64,000 nucleotides of DNA from assembly GCF_020733635.1 (NCBI RefSeq), contig NZ_JAJFZL010000001.1:5332001-5396000 (forward strand). The letters are read 5' to 3'. The translations under genes were made by a program, and so were the position numbers. Numbering within the stretch: position 1 is the stretch's first letter; each line of letters opens with the position of its first letter. The DNA comes from Nocardia spumae (GTDB lineage Bacteria > Actinomycetota > Actinomycetes > Mycobacteriales > Mycobacteriaceae). The notes beneath the pieces are model-generated. The model worked only from the letters and a program-made list of their open reading frames with translations. It was not told where the DNA came from and did not search any database. This document shows positions 19,602 to 27,465 of the stretch, piece by piece.

Positions 19602-20537
19602 TCAGCGGCTCAGGGCGGTTTCGGTATGCAGTCGCGACAACTTGTGCGGATTGCGGACCGAGTAGACCCCGGTGATCCGGCCGTCGTCCACGCGCAGCGC
19701 CAGTACGGTGTCTATGCTGCCGTCGAGGCGAAGGATCAGCGCCGGGTGACCGTTGACGTGGGCCGACTCCAGCGACCTGGTGGTGAGGTTGGGCAGACCG
19801 GCGGCGAGGACGGCGGCGACGGCTTCGGCGCCGACGATGGGGGCGAGTGCGGCTCGGGCGACGCCGCCGCCGTCGCCGAGGAAGACGACATCGGGCGCGA
19901 GGGCGCCGAGCAGGTCGTGGAGCTCGCCGGTCTCGATCGCTCGCTGGAACGCGGCGACGGCGTCGCGGGTGTCGTCGGCGGACACGATGCCGCGGGGGCG
20001 GCGGGCGGCGACGTGGGAGCGAGCGCGGTAGGCGAGCTGGCGAACCGCCGTGGGTGTTCTGCCGACGGCATCGGCGATCTCTTCGTAGGTCACATCGAAT
20101 ACCTCGCGGAGCACGAAGACCGCCCGCTCGATCGGGGCGAGCGTCTCGAGCACCAGAAGCATTGCCATCGAGACGTTTTCGGCGAGCTCGATGTCCTCGG
20201 CCACATCGGGTGTGGTGAGCAGCGGTTCGGGGAGCCAGGGACCGACGTAGGACTCTTTGCGCCGGCCGAGAGCGCGCAGACGATCGAGTGCCTGGCGGGT
20301 GATCATGCGCACCAGGTAGGCGCGCGGATCGGACACGGTGTCCAGGTCGACGGCGATCCAGCGCAGCCAGGTGTCCTGGAGCGCGTCCTCGGCGTCGGCG
20401 GCCGAGCCCAGCATTTCGTAGGCGACGGTGAACAACAGTTTGCGGTGCGCGACGAAGGCTTGCGTGGCAGCATCCCGGTGCTGATGGCGGCTCTCGCCGC
20501 CGCGATCGTCAGGCGTGACCTGTTCCGCTGCGGGCAT
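19602..20537 (-). CDS. sigJ: ECF sigma factor, SigJ/ECF41 type with SnoaL-like domain
   Basis: A 311-residue extracytoplasmic-function sigma factor. Region 2 (AFVAHRKLLFTVAYEMLGS, AEDALQDTW) lies at about residues 25-95, and region 4 (YEEIADAVGRTPTAVRQLAY) at about 150-175. A C-terminal SnoaL/NTF2-like domain (about 200-300), characteristic of ECF41, modulates activity in place of a separate anti-sigma factor. M. tuberculosis SigJ has this build. ECF41 sigma factors usually neighbour an oxidoreductase or carboxymuconolactone decarboxylase; none is adjacent here, and the next gene is a divergent MFS exporter. The ATG start at 20537 sits behind a likely self-dependent promoter. Confidence 0.88.
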   Translation of the reverse strand: MPAAEQVTPDDRGGESRHQHRDAATQAFVAHRKLLFTVAYEMLGSAADAEDALQDTWLRWIAVDLDTVSDPRAYLVRMITRQALDRLRALGRRKESYVGPWLPEPLLTTPDVAEDIELAENVSMAMLLVLETLAPIERAVFVLREVFDVTYEEIADAVGRTPTAVRQLAYRARSHVAARRPRGIVSADDTRDAVAAFQRAIETGELHDLLGALAPDVVFLGDGGGVARAALAPIVGAEAVAAVLAAGLPNLTTRSLESAHVNGHPALILRLDGSIDTVLALRVDDGRITGVYSVRNPHKLSRLHTETALSR

Positions 20538-20571
20538 GGACGTCCTGCTTTCTCTCGGGTGTCGCCCACCA

Positions 20572-20598
20572 GATGCCGGACCCCCCGGTTCTGTGACA
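20572..20598 (-). promoter_or_regulatory. ECF41-type autoregulatory promoter
   Basis: Reading towards sigJ, TGTCACA (20598-20592) is followed by exactly 16 bases and CATC (20575-20572). The ECF41 consensus known from the family is TGTCACA-N16-CGTC, so there is one mismatch in the -10. It lies 35 bases before the sigJ start codon. Confidence 0.65.
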
Positions 20599-20683
20599 TT
20601 CCGGTTCGGATTCAGTGGTGCACGTCACATCCGCAGGGGCGAGGCCCTGTTAATTCGGTGGGCCCGAGACGGGCGGGTTGTTA

Positions 20684-20881
20684 ATGTGTCCGGGTGAGTT
20701 CTCCGGAGGCGTCCAGACGGTAGCCGCCCTGCTCGTGCGGGGCGGCGTTGTGAGGGTATTCCCGCCGGTCGCATCGCGACCCGGCGTGGTCGGCTCATCC
20801 CGCAGCGCCGGACGATGTCGATTCTCGCGGCCGGGTCACCGGGCGCGATCCATCTCGGGCGCCGCGCACGGCGCCCTGTAG
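20684..20881 (+). promoter_or_regulatory. MFS leader region: upstream reading frame and hairpin
   Basis: The stretch 20599-20895 has no recognised gene. It contains an out-of-frame upstream reading frame of 65 codons (ATG 20684, TAG 20879-20881). Near its end is a perfect 8-bp hairpin, GGGCGCCG (20857-20864) with CGGCGCCC (20869-20876) and a CGCA loop, 7 bases before the GGGAG ribosome binding site of the exporter gene. This could couple leader translation to exporter translation. There is no independent proof that the leader is translated. Confidence 0.4.
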
Positions 20882-20895
20882 TCGGGAGCTCTCTC

Positions 20896-22098
20896 ATGCC
20901 CGTTGTGGTATTCGTGCTGGCTGCTGCGGTTTTCGCACAGGGCACATCCGAATTCATGGTGTCGGGGTTACTCGAGCAGATCGCCCAGGACGTCGGGGTC
21001 TCGCTCGGCACTGCCGGTTTGCTGACCTCTCTGTTCGCTGTCGGCATGGTGCTGGGTGCGCCGGTGATGGCGGTGACGGCGAGCCGGGTGCCGATCAGAT
21101 ACTCGGTGACACTCTGCTCGGCGTTGTTCTGCGCGGCGCATGTCCTCGGCGCTGCGACAGGCGAATTCGCGGTACTGCTGGTGTCGCGACTGCTCGCGGC
21201 GGTCGCCGATGCGGGATTCTTGGCCCTCACGCTGGCCGCGCTGCCGAGGTTGGTCGGCACGGCGCTGATCGGGCGCGCGACCTCGCTGGTGGTGTCCGGA
21301 GTGACGGTCGCCTGCATCGCCGGAGTGCCCGCGGGCACCCTGCTGGGGCAGATCTACGGCTGGCGTTCGGCGTTCTGGGCTGTCGCCGTTCTCAGCGCGG
21401 TGGTGGCGGTCCCGGTATGGGTCATGCTCGGTGACGTGCGCGACCCCGCGGTGGCGGGCGGACCGGCCTCCCCGATCCGGCGGGAGTGGCCGGTACTGGG
21501 GCAGCCGGTGGTTCGCACCGCCGTCATCGCCGCGATTCTGGTCAACGCCGCGACCTTCGCCGGGTTCACCTACCTCGGCACGGTCACGGCCGAGGTCACC
21601 GACGACGGCCGATGGGTTGCCCTGGCGCTGGCGCTGTTCGGTGTGGGTTCCTTCGCCGGGGTGACGATCGCGGGCCGATACAGCGACCGTCATCATCGGC
21701 GGATCACCCTCGCCGGAACGGTCGTCCTGATCGGAGTGTGGCTGCTGGCCGCCGTGACCGCGCAGGCGATGGTCGCGGTGATGGTCATGTCGGCGGTGGC
21801 GGGTGCGGTCGCGTTCGGGGTGGGTTCGACCCTGATCGCGACGATCGTGCGGACCGCCGCACCGATCGCTCCGCGGATCGCCGGAGCCCTGTCGACGACG
21901 GCCTTCAATATCGGCGCGGTCCTCGGACCCGCGACCGCCGGTCGGATCGTGGACCACACCGGCCACCCGGCCGCCGCGTGGTGGTGCGGAGCCGTCTTCG
22001 CCACTGCCGCAGCGGGTGTCCTCGCGTTCCGCGGTCGCGTCCGTCGTGAGCACCACAGTGCGGCAACGGATTCGAATTCACGAGATAGCGTGAGGTGA
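20896..22098 (+). CDS. MFS efflux protein, Cmx/CmrA chloramphenicol exporter type
   Basis: A 400-residue, 12-helix major facilitator drug:proton antiporter. The N-terminal stretch FAQGTSEFMVSGLLEQIA and VGTAGLLTSLFAVGMVLGAP-like residues are characteristic of the Cmx/CmrA and CmlR chloramphenicol exporters of actinobacteria. The start at ATG 20896 has a GGGAG ribosome binding site; an in-frame ATG 27 codons upstream would put charged residues and the hairpin into the coding region and is less likely. The substrate is predicted from family only; arabinose-type sugar exporters share this fold. It is divergent from sigJ. Confidence 0.85.
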   Translation: MPVVVFVLAAAVFAQGTSEFMVSGLLEQIAQDVGVSLGTAGLLTSLFAVGMVLGAPVMAVTASRVPIRYSVTLCSALFCAAHVLGAATGEFAVLLVSRLLAAVADAGFLALTLAALPRLVGTALIGRATSLVVSGVTVACIAGVPAGTLLGQIYGWRSAFWAVAVLSAVVAVPVWVMLGDVRDPAVAGGPASPIRREWPVLGQPVVRTAVIAAILVNAATFAGFTYLGTVTAEVTDDGRWVALALALFGVGSFAGVTIAGRYSDRHHRRITLAGTVVLIGVWLLAAVTAQAMVAVMVMSAVAGAVAFGVGSTLIATIVRTAAPIAPRIAGALSTTAFNIGAVLGPATAGRIVDHTGHPAAAWWCGAVFATAAAGVLAFRGRVRREHHSAATDSNSRDSVR

Positions 22099-22141
22099 AA
22101 CCGCGGCCTGTCGTGCGGAAATCCTTGTCGGCAGCCGAAAC

Positions 22142-22474
22142 TCACTCGTCCGCGGACAGCTCGGCACGCAACTCGGCGATCTCGGCGCGTAATTCGGCTA
22201 TTTCCCGGTGCAACGCCTTGATGCACACCAGGGCTACGCCGCTGGCATCGACGTTGTGGATAACCTCGTCGTTATCGCCGAGACCGAAGGTAGCCATCCA
22301 ATCCTGAGCCATGGGACCGAGGTGGCGCACATGCGACGGTTCCCACTCATATCGCCAGGTGCTGACCGGAAGGTCGACGACTTTGGCCAGGATGTCGTAG
22401 CCGTTCACCGACTCACCCGCCGGTGTTCGTGCCCCCGGCGGCTTCGGCACCAGGCGCCGAAGCCGCCGGATCAT
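22142..22474 (-). CDS. Peptidase S74 (intramolecular chaperone) domain, C-terminal part
   Basis: A 110-residue frame that carries most of a peptidase-S74 domain: YDILAKVVDLPVSTWRY, HLGPMAQDWMATFGLG and a final coiled coil of REIAELRAEIAEL repeats. In phage tail fibres this domain trimerises and cleaves itself. The usual opening of the domain (SDRNxK type) is missing here and occurs in the preceding short frame. The first 30 residues, largely Arg/Pro, do not look like S74 sequence and overlap a 14-bp inverted repeat. It starts at ATG 22474, or TTG 22489 within the upstream gene. It is either a translationally coupled second cistron or the downstream half of a frameshifted gene. Confidence 0.65.
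   Translation of the reverse strand: MIRRLRRLVPKPPGARTPAGESVNGYDILAKVVDLPVSTWRYEWEPSHVRHLGPMAQDWMATFGLGDNDEVIHNVDASGVALVCIKALHREIAELRAEIAELRAELSADE
22435..22469. repeat. 14-bp perfect inverted repeat within the split S74 gene
   Basis: CCGGCGGCTTCGGC (22435-22448) and GCCGAAGCCGCCGG (22456-22469) around a 7-base loop. It begins 8 bases past the stop codon of the first frame and lies in the 5' part of the second frame. It could end transcription after the short gene or mark the site of the disruption. Confidence 0.85.
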
Positions 22475-22476
22475 CG

Positions 22477-22626
22477 TCAGCGGTCCCAACGGATTTCGGT
22501 GATGTCCCGCTTGATGTTGCGGTTGCTTTCGATCACCGCGTTGGCGGCGCCCGAATTGACGACTGCCAGCACAACCCCGGCTGCGGTCACCGAGGCGATC
22601 TGCAGTGCCGTGGAGAACTTGCTCAT
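22477..22626 (-). CDS. Short secreted protein carrying the start of an S74 domain
   Basis: A 49-residue gene with a strong AAGGAG ribosome binding site 8 bases before its ATG. Residues 1-30 are a classical signal peptide (MSKFSTALQIA, hydrophobic core, GAANA cleavage region). The last 18 residues, ending SNRNIKRDITEIRWDR, match the opening motif of peptidase-S74 domains. The remainder of that domain is encoded 2 bases further on in a different frame. The full ancestral product would be a secreted S74 protein of about 130 residues. Confidence 0.7.
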   Translation of the reverse strand: MSKFSTALQIASVTAAGVVLAVVNSGAANAVIESNRNIKRDITEIRWDR

Positions 22627-22882
22627 GCTCTTACTCCTTCCAGACGTCGATCGCCTGTACGTATCGATCGATCGACGTCATGAAGTCTCGTGGATCGGGC
22701 CATACGATCGGGCGATCACTGTTCCCAAACGTGAGCACTCGCCGATCACGCCGTAGCCGCCTCGTCCCATAATCGAGGCCAAACGGTTGGCCGGAAGTGT
22801 GTACCAACCCCCTCCTCCCCCTGCTAGCGTCCCCAGCACGCGATGGGTCGCGCGGCTCACGCTCGGTGTGGAGGTGATTGGT

Positions 22883-24544
22883 GTGGGCGTCGAAATCGGA
22901 TCCGTTCTACACGGGGTGCGACGCAAGACGATCGAGGTGACCGAGGCCGTGCGGGCGCTGAATGTCCTGCGCGAACGCGGATTCATCGACCCGCGCAATC
23001 TGGGCGAGACACTGCTGACCGCCAAGGAGGGCCGGGCCCTGGGGCCGCAGGCCACCATGGTGCGCCACGCCGCCCGGATGTGGCCGGACCGCCCGGCGCT
23101 GATCGACGAGCGCGGCAGCCTCACCTTCCGGGAGCTGGACGAGAACTCCACCCGGCTGGCGCGCGGGCTGCAGTCGCTGGGCGTGGAGGCCGGAACCGTC
23201 ATCGGCATCCTGGCCCGCGATCATCGCGGTCTGCTGCTGGCGATGGCGGCGGCCGGTAAGGCGGGCGCGCGCCTGGCCCTGATGAACACCGGCTTCGCGA
23301 AGCCGCAGTTCGCACAGGTCTGCGAGCGCGAGCACGTCAAGGTCGTACTCCACGACAGCGAGTTCGTCGGCCTGCTCGACGCGTTGCCGCCGGAGCTGCC
23401 GCGAGTGATCACCTGGGTCGACGAGGGCGCCGAATTGCCCACCGGCGCAATGACGATCGACGAGCTCATCACCGAACATCCGCCGACCGAACTGCCGCTG
23501 CCGAAGAAGCCGGGTGGCTTCGTCATCCTCACCAGCGGCACCACCGGATTGCCGAAAGGCGCTCCGCGCGAAGCGGTTTCACCCATCTCCTCGGCCCAGA
23601 TCGCCGATCGCATCCCGTTCCCGCCGCAGGGCACGATGCTGATCGTCTCCCCCATCTTCCACAGCACAGGCCAGGCCACCTGGCTGGTCGCGACCGCTCT
23701 GGGCGCGACGACGGTGATGATGCGCCGCTTCGACGCCGAACGCACCCTGGCCCTGATCGAGGAACATCGGGTCGACCTGCTGGTGGCCGTGCCGACCATG
23801 CTGCACCGGATGGTCGAGTTGGATCCCGCGACGCGTCAGCGCTACGACCTGTCCACCCTGCGCTCGATCGTGCTGGCCGGGTCCGCGCTGTCCCCGGAGC
23901 TCAGCATCCGGGCGGCGGAGGCGTTCGGGCCGGTGCTCTACAACCTCTACGGCTCCACCGAATGCGCGGTGGCGACGGTCGCGCAGCCGGCGGATCTGGC
24001 GATCGCGCCGGGTACGGCCGGGCGCGCTCCGGTCACCTGCGAAGTGGTGCTCTACGACGAGAACGACCGGCGGGTGTACGGCACCGAGGTCAAGGGCCGC
24101 ATCTTCATACGCTCCGGAGCGCCGTTCGAGGGCTATACCGACGGCCGCCACAAGCAGATCATCGACGGCTACATGTCCTCCGGCGATGTCGGTCATTTCG
24201 ACCGGCACGGACTGCTGTTCGTCGACGGCCGTGACGACGACATGATCGTGTCCGGCGGGGAGAACGTCTTTCCGCAGGAGGTCGAGAACCTGCTGCTGGA
24301 ACGTGCCGACATCTTCGACGCCGCGGTGGTCGGCGTGGACGATGTCGAATTCGGCAAGCGCCTGCGCGCGTTCGTCGTGCCCGAACCGGGCATCACCCTG
24401 GACCCCGACGAGATCAAGGCATACGTCAAGGGGACGCTGGCGCGCTACAAGGTGCCGCGGGATGTGGTCTTCCTCGACGATCTTCCGCGTAATGCGACGG
24501 GTAAGTTGCTGCGCCGCGAACTGGTGGAATACGAGATCACATAA
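22883..24544 (+). CDS. Fatty-acyl-CoA/AMP ligase (FadD type)
   Basis: A 553-residue adenylate-forming ligase that activates a carboxylic acid with ATP and joins it to CoA. The P-loop is ILTSGTTGLPKGAPR, the A5 motif YGSTE, the adenylate/hinge segment SSGDVGHFDRHGLLFVDGRDDD, and the C-terminal catalytic Lys is in LPRNATGKLLRRE. GTG 22883 is chosen because GGAGGT lies 7 bases upstream; a longer frame back to 22787 would add a Pro-rich tail. Close in sequence to the next gene, and both resemble mycobacterial FadD2/FadD12. Fatty acid chain length unknown. Confidence 0.88.
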   Translation: MGVEIGSVLHGVRRKTIEVTEAVRALNVLRERGFIDPRNLGETLLTAKEGRALGPQATMVRHAARMWPDRPALIDERGSLTFRELDENSTRLARGLQSLGVEAGTVIGILARDHRGLLLAMAAAGKAGARLALMNTGFAKPQFAQVCEREHVKVVLHDSEFVGLLDALPPELPRVITWVDEGAELPTGAMTIDELITEHPPTELPLPKKPGGFVILTSGTTGLPKGAPREAVSPISSAQIADRIPFPPQGTMLIVSPIFHSTGQATWLVATALGATTVMMRRFDAERTLALIEEHRVDLLVAVPTMLHRMVELDPATRQRYDLSTLRSIVLAGSALSPELSIRAAEAFGPVLYNLYGSTECAVATVAQPADLAIAPGTAGRAPVTCEVVLYDENDRRVYGTEVKGRIFIRSGAPFEGYTDGRHKQIIDGYMSSGDVGHFDRHGLLFVDGRDDDMIVSGGENVFPQEVENLLLERADIFDAAVVGVDDVEFGKRLRAFVVPEPGITLDPDEIKAYVKGTLARYKVPRDVVFLDDLPRNATGKLLRRELVEYEIT

Positions 24545-24687
24545 TCGGTCACCCGACCAGTTTCCGGTACCGTCGGTTACAGAGATGCGAACCACATCCG
24601 CGGCGGCCTGCTTGCTAGGGTTAGCACGCACTGGATCTCGATGTTGCGGTCCCGCCTGCCTGGCGGAATCCGCGGAAGGTTGTACCT

Positions 24688-26346
24688 ATGTCAGCTGTCC
24701 TTCCGTCAGCAAGCACTGCCCTCCGAAAGGCCGGAGATCTGGCTCAGGGGGTCAATGTCATGCGCAAGCGGGGCCTGTTCAGCCCGCTGCGCCCGGACCA
24801 CGCGGTCAGCTCGGCGTTGAACGTCACCAAGTTCGGCCCGTTCGCCGGCGTGATCATGCACGCCGCCAAGACGAATCCGAACTCGCCCGCGCTGCTCGAC
24901 GAGCGCGGTGAGCTGACCTTCGCCGAGGTCAACGCCCAGTCCAATCAGCTGGCGCGCGGGCTGGCGGCACAGGGGCTGCGCGAGGGCGATGTGGTGGCGC
25001 TGCTGGCGCGCGATCACCGCGGCATGGTGCTGGCCCTGGCGGCCACCGGCAAGCTCGGCGTGCGGGCGGTGCTGATGAACACCGGCTTCGCGAAGCCGCA
25101 GTTCGCCGACGTCGCGGCGCGCGAGCAGGTCAAGCTGGTGCTGCACGACAGCGAGTTCGTCGAGCTGATGGGCGCGATCCCCGCCGATATTCCCCGGATT
25201 CTGACCTGGGTCGACGAGGCCGACCAGGTCGACCCCGAGATCCCGACCGTGGATTCACTGCGCGAGGGCCAGTCGCCGGACGCGGTGGCCGCGCCGACCA
25301 AGCCCGGCGGCATGGTGATCCTGACCAGCGGCACCACCGGTACCCCCAAGGGCGCCCCGCGCGATAAGGTCAGCCCGTTCATCTCCGCCCAGTTCCTGGA
25401 TCGAATTCCGTTGCCGCGCAACGGTTCCATGGTGGTCGCCGCACCGGTCTTCCATGCCACCGGGCTGTCCCAGTTCACGCTGGGACTCTCTCTGGGCAAC
25501 CGGATGATCTTCCAGCAGCGCCGCTTCGACCCGGAGCGCACACTCGCCAATATCGACAAGTACAAGGCGCAGTCGCTGGTCGTGGTGCCGACCATGCTGC
25601 AGCGCATGCTCGATCTGCCCGCCGAGACGCTGGCCCGATACGACATGTCGTCGCTGCGGATGATTTTCGCCGCCGGATCCGCGATTCCGCCGGATGTGGT
25701 CACCCGGAGCCTGGACTACTTCGGCGATGTCCTCTACAACGTCTACGGCTCCACCGAATGCGCGCTGATCACCGTGGCAAGTCCGGAAGATCTGCGGAAA
25801 TCGCCGAGCACCGCGGGCCGGCCGCCACTGGGCATCCGGCTGGCGCTCTACGACGAGAACCGCCAGCCCATCACCGAGCCCAACGTCACCGGCACGATCT
25901 TCATCGAGAACGCGCACTCGTTCAAGGCCTACACCGACGGTCGCACCAAGGAGACCATCGACGGCAAGATGTCCAGCGGCGATGTCGGGCACTTCGACGA
26001 GGACGGGCTGCTGTTCATCGACGGCCGCGACGACGACATGATCGTCTCCGGCGGCGAGAACGTCTTCCCGCAGGAGGTCGAGCACCTCATCGCCGACCGC
26101 GCCGACGTGCAGGAGGCGGCGGTCGTCGGCGTCGACGACAAGGAATTCGGAAAGCGCCTGCGCGCCTTCGTCGTTCCGAGTCCGGAGTCCAAGCGCGACG
26201 CCCAGGAGATCAAGGACTACGTCAAGGCGAACCTCGCGCGTTACAAGGTGCCGCGCGAGGTGATCTTCCTCGACGAGCTGCCCCGCAACGCCACCGGCAA
26301 GCTGCTACGCAAGCCGCTGACGGAAATGGAGATCTCCGGCGACTGA
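24688..26346 (+). CDS. Fatty-acyl-CoA ligase, FadD2/FadD12-like
   Basis: A 552-residue acyl-CoA ligase, tandem paralogue of the preceding gene. Shared blocks include the identical LMNTGFAKPQFA, LTSGTTGTPKGAPRDK, YGSTECALI, SSGDVGHFDEDGLLF and LPRNATGKLLRK. The ATG has a GAAGG ribosome binding site. The 143-base gap from the first ligase and the perfect terminator after the second suggest a bicistronic fatty-acid activation unit from local duplication. Cytoplasmic or membrane-associated; substrate not determined. Confidence 0.88.
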   Translation: MSAVLPSASTALRKAGDLAQGVNVMRKRGLFSPLRPDHAVSSALNVTKFGPFAGVIMHAAKTNPNSPALLDERGELTFAEVNAQSNQLARGLAAQGLREGDVVALLARDHRGMVLALAATGKLGVRAVLMNTGFAKPQFADVAAREQVKLVLHDSEFVELMGAIPADIPRILTWVDEADQVDPEIPTVDSLREGQSPDAVAAPTKPGGMVILTSGTTGTPKGAPRDKVSPFISAQFLDRIPLPRNGSMVVAAPVFHATGLSQFTLGLSLGNRMIFQQRRFDPERTLANIDKYKAQSLVVVPTMLQRMLDLPAETLARYDMSSLRMIFAAGSAIPPDVVTRSLDYFGDVLYNVYGSTECALITVASPEDLRKSPSTAGRPPLGIRLALYDENRQPITEPNVTGTIFIENAHSFKAYTDGRTKETIDGKMSSGDVGHFDEDGLLFIDGRDDDMIVSGGENVFPQEVEHLIADRADVQEAAVVGVDDKEFGKRLRAFVVPSPESKRDAQEIKDYVKANLARYKVPREVIFLDELPRNATGKLLRKPLTEMEISGD

Positions 26347-26364
26347 GACGGCCACGATGCCGAC

Positions 26365-26392
26365 CGGCCCGGGAGCCCGCGCTCCCGGGCCG
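26365..26392 (+). terminator. Terminator hairpin after the fadD pair
   Basis: A perfect 12-bp inverted repeat, CGGCCCGGGAGC with GCTCCCGGGCCG around CCGC, begins 18 bases after the ligase stop. A short T-containing tail (ATGTCGTCTTC) follows. Confidence 0.8.
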
Positions 26393-26505
26393 ATGTCGTC
26401 TTCGGGGCCGGCCGGCCGGTCCCGCATGCCGCCGCCCAGCTTCCGTGCGGAAATACCGTGGACTACCTGAGAATTCGCCGTGAAGCGTCCGCTATCATTC
26501 AGCTC

Positions 26506-27084
26506 GTGATTCTGCATTCCGGCCGAGTTCCGGCCCGCGACCAGGTGGCGGCGCATTCGCGCCGCGCCGCGGTGGCGCGGTTACGGGGCGCTTCGGCGGG
26601 ATCAGTTTCCGGTGCGTTATCGATCGCGGCGCACGGCTGGGCCGCCGGCGGCATGCCGGTGCAATCCAGCACATTGATGCTGCTGGTGGCGGCGTCCACC
26701 GTCGTCGGAGCACTCGTCGCGGGAGTCGCGCCCCTGCGCACCACCGCCGTCGGACTCGTCACCGCGCTCTGGGGCGGGCAACTGATCGGCCACCTGGTGA
26801 TGTCGGCCGAGATGGCGCATATGCACGATATGCCGCTGTGGACACCGGCCATGCTGTGTGCACACCTGATCGGCGCGATCTGCGCCGCCGTGGTCATTCT
26901 CGGCGCCGAGGCCGCCTATCGGATCGGCACCGCCGTCGCGCGGGTGCTGCCGATCCCGGTGAGCGGTCCGGCGAGCGCCGAACCCCCGCTTCCCCGCAGC
27001 GTTCACCGCGACCGGGTTATTCTGCGGATCTTTCCCGTCGAAACCTCCCGCACTCGCGGACCACCACTCACTGCGTACTGCTGA
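26506..27084 (+). CDS. Small His/Met-containing membrane protein of unknown function
   Basis: A 192-residue protein with about four hydrophobic segments between residues 35 and 140. A Met/His cluster, MSAEMAHMHDM, lies between the third and fourth and could bind copper. GTG 26506 is chosen because a TATCAT -10 element ends 7 bases upstream, giving a leaderless transcript; GTG 26458 in the same frame is an alternative. It is the first gene of the copper-flavoured region, 381 bases before the PepSY gene. I do not recognise the family. Confidence 0.6.
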   Translation: MILHSGRVPARDQVAAHSRRAAVARLRGASAGSVSGALSIAAHGWAAGGMPVQSSTLMLLVAASTVVGALVAGVAPLRTTAVGLVTALWGGQLIGHLVMSAEMAHMHDMPLWTPAMLCAHLIGAICAAVVILGAEAAYRIGTAVARVLPIPVSGPASAEPPLPRSVHRDRVILRIFPVETSRTRGPPLTAYC

Positions 27085-27465
27085 AACATCTCAACACCCA
27101 CCTTCGCCGATACGCATCGCCGAACAGCCCGGTCGGACGACCGGTGTCGACGTCGACTCGACCGGTGGTTCCCGGACGGCATATCGTCCGCGACGAGTTC
27201 CCGAAGCGAGTTGGCGCTGCCGGACCTCCGGCATCGAACGGTCCACAACGGTCCGCGGTCGCCAGACCACGCGACCGTCGCAGTCCCAGTGCGGGAACAC
27301 GTGTTCCAGGACCTTGCCGCGGCCGGATTCGATGAGCCGGCGCGCGCCCGTGCGCGGCGCGGGCGTCCGTATCGACCGGCATCGCCGGCGGCCCGGCCAC
27401 GATCCCCTCGACCGGGCCGGACGGATCCGCGCGAAGGGGGTGCCCTCGAAACAGGAGCACTACCA
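27085..27465. other. Intergenic stretch without a recognised gene
   Basis: About 380 bases between two membrane-protein genes. Reading frames on both strands are Arg/Pro-rich and match nothing I know. The last 20 bases hold the ACAGGAG ribosome binding site of the PepSY gene. No GGAAC-N17-CGAC promoter is present. Confidence 0.6.

Noticed and set aside
27085-27465. Minus-strand frame of about 130 codons between the membrane genes
   Set aside because: Arg/Pro-rich, no domain or ribosome binding site, and antisense to the neighbouring genes' direction; treated as non-coding.
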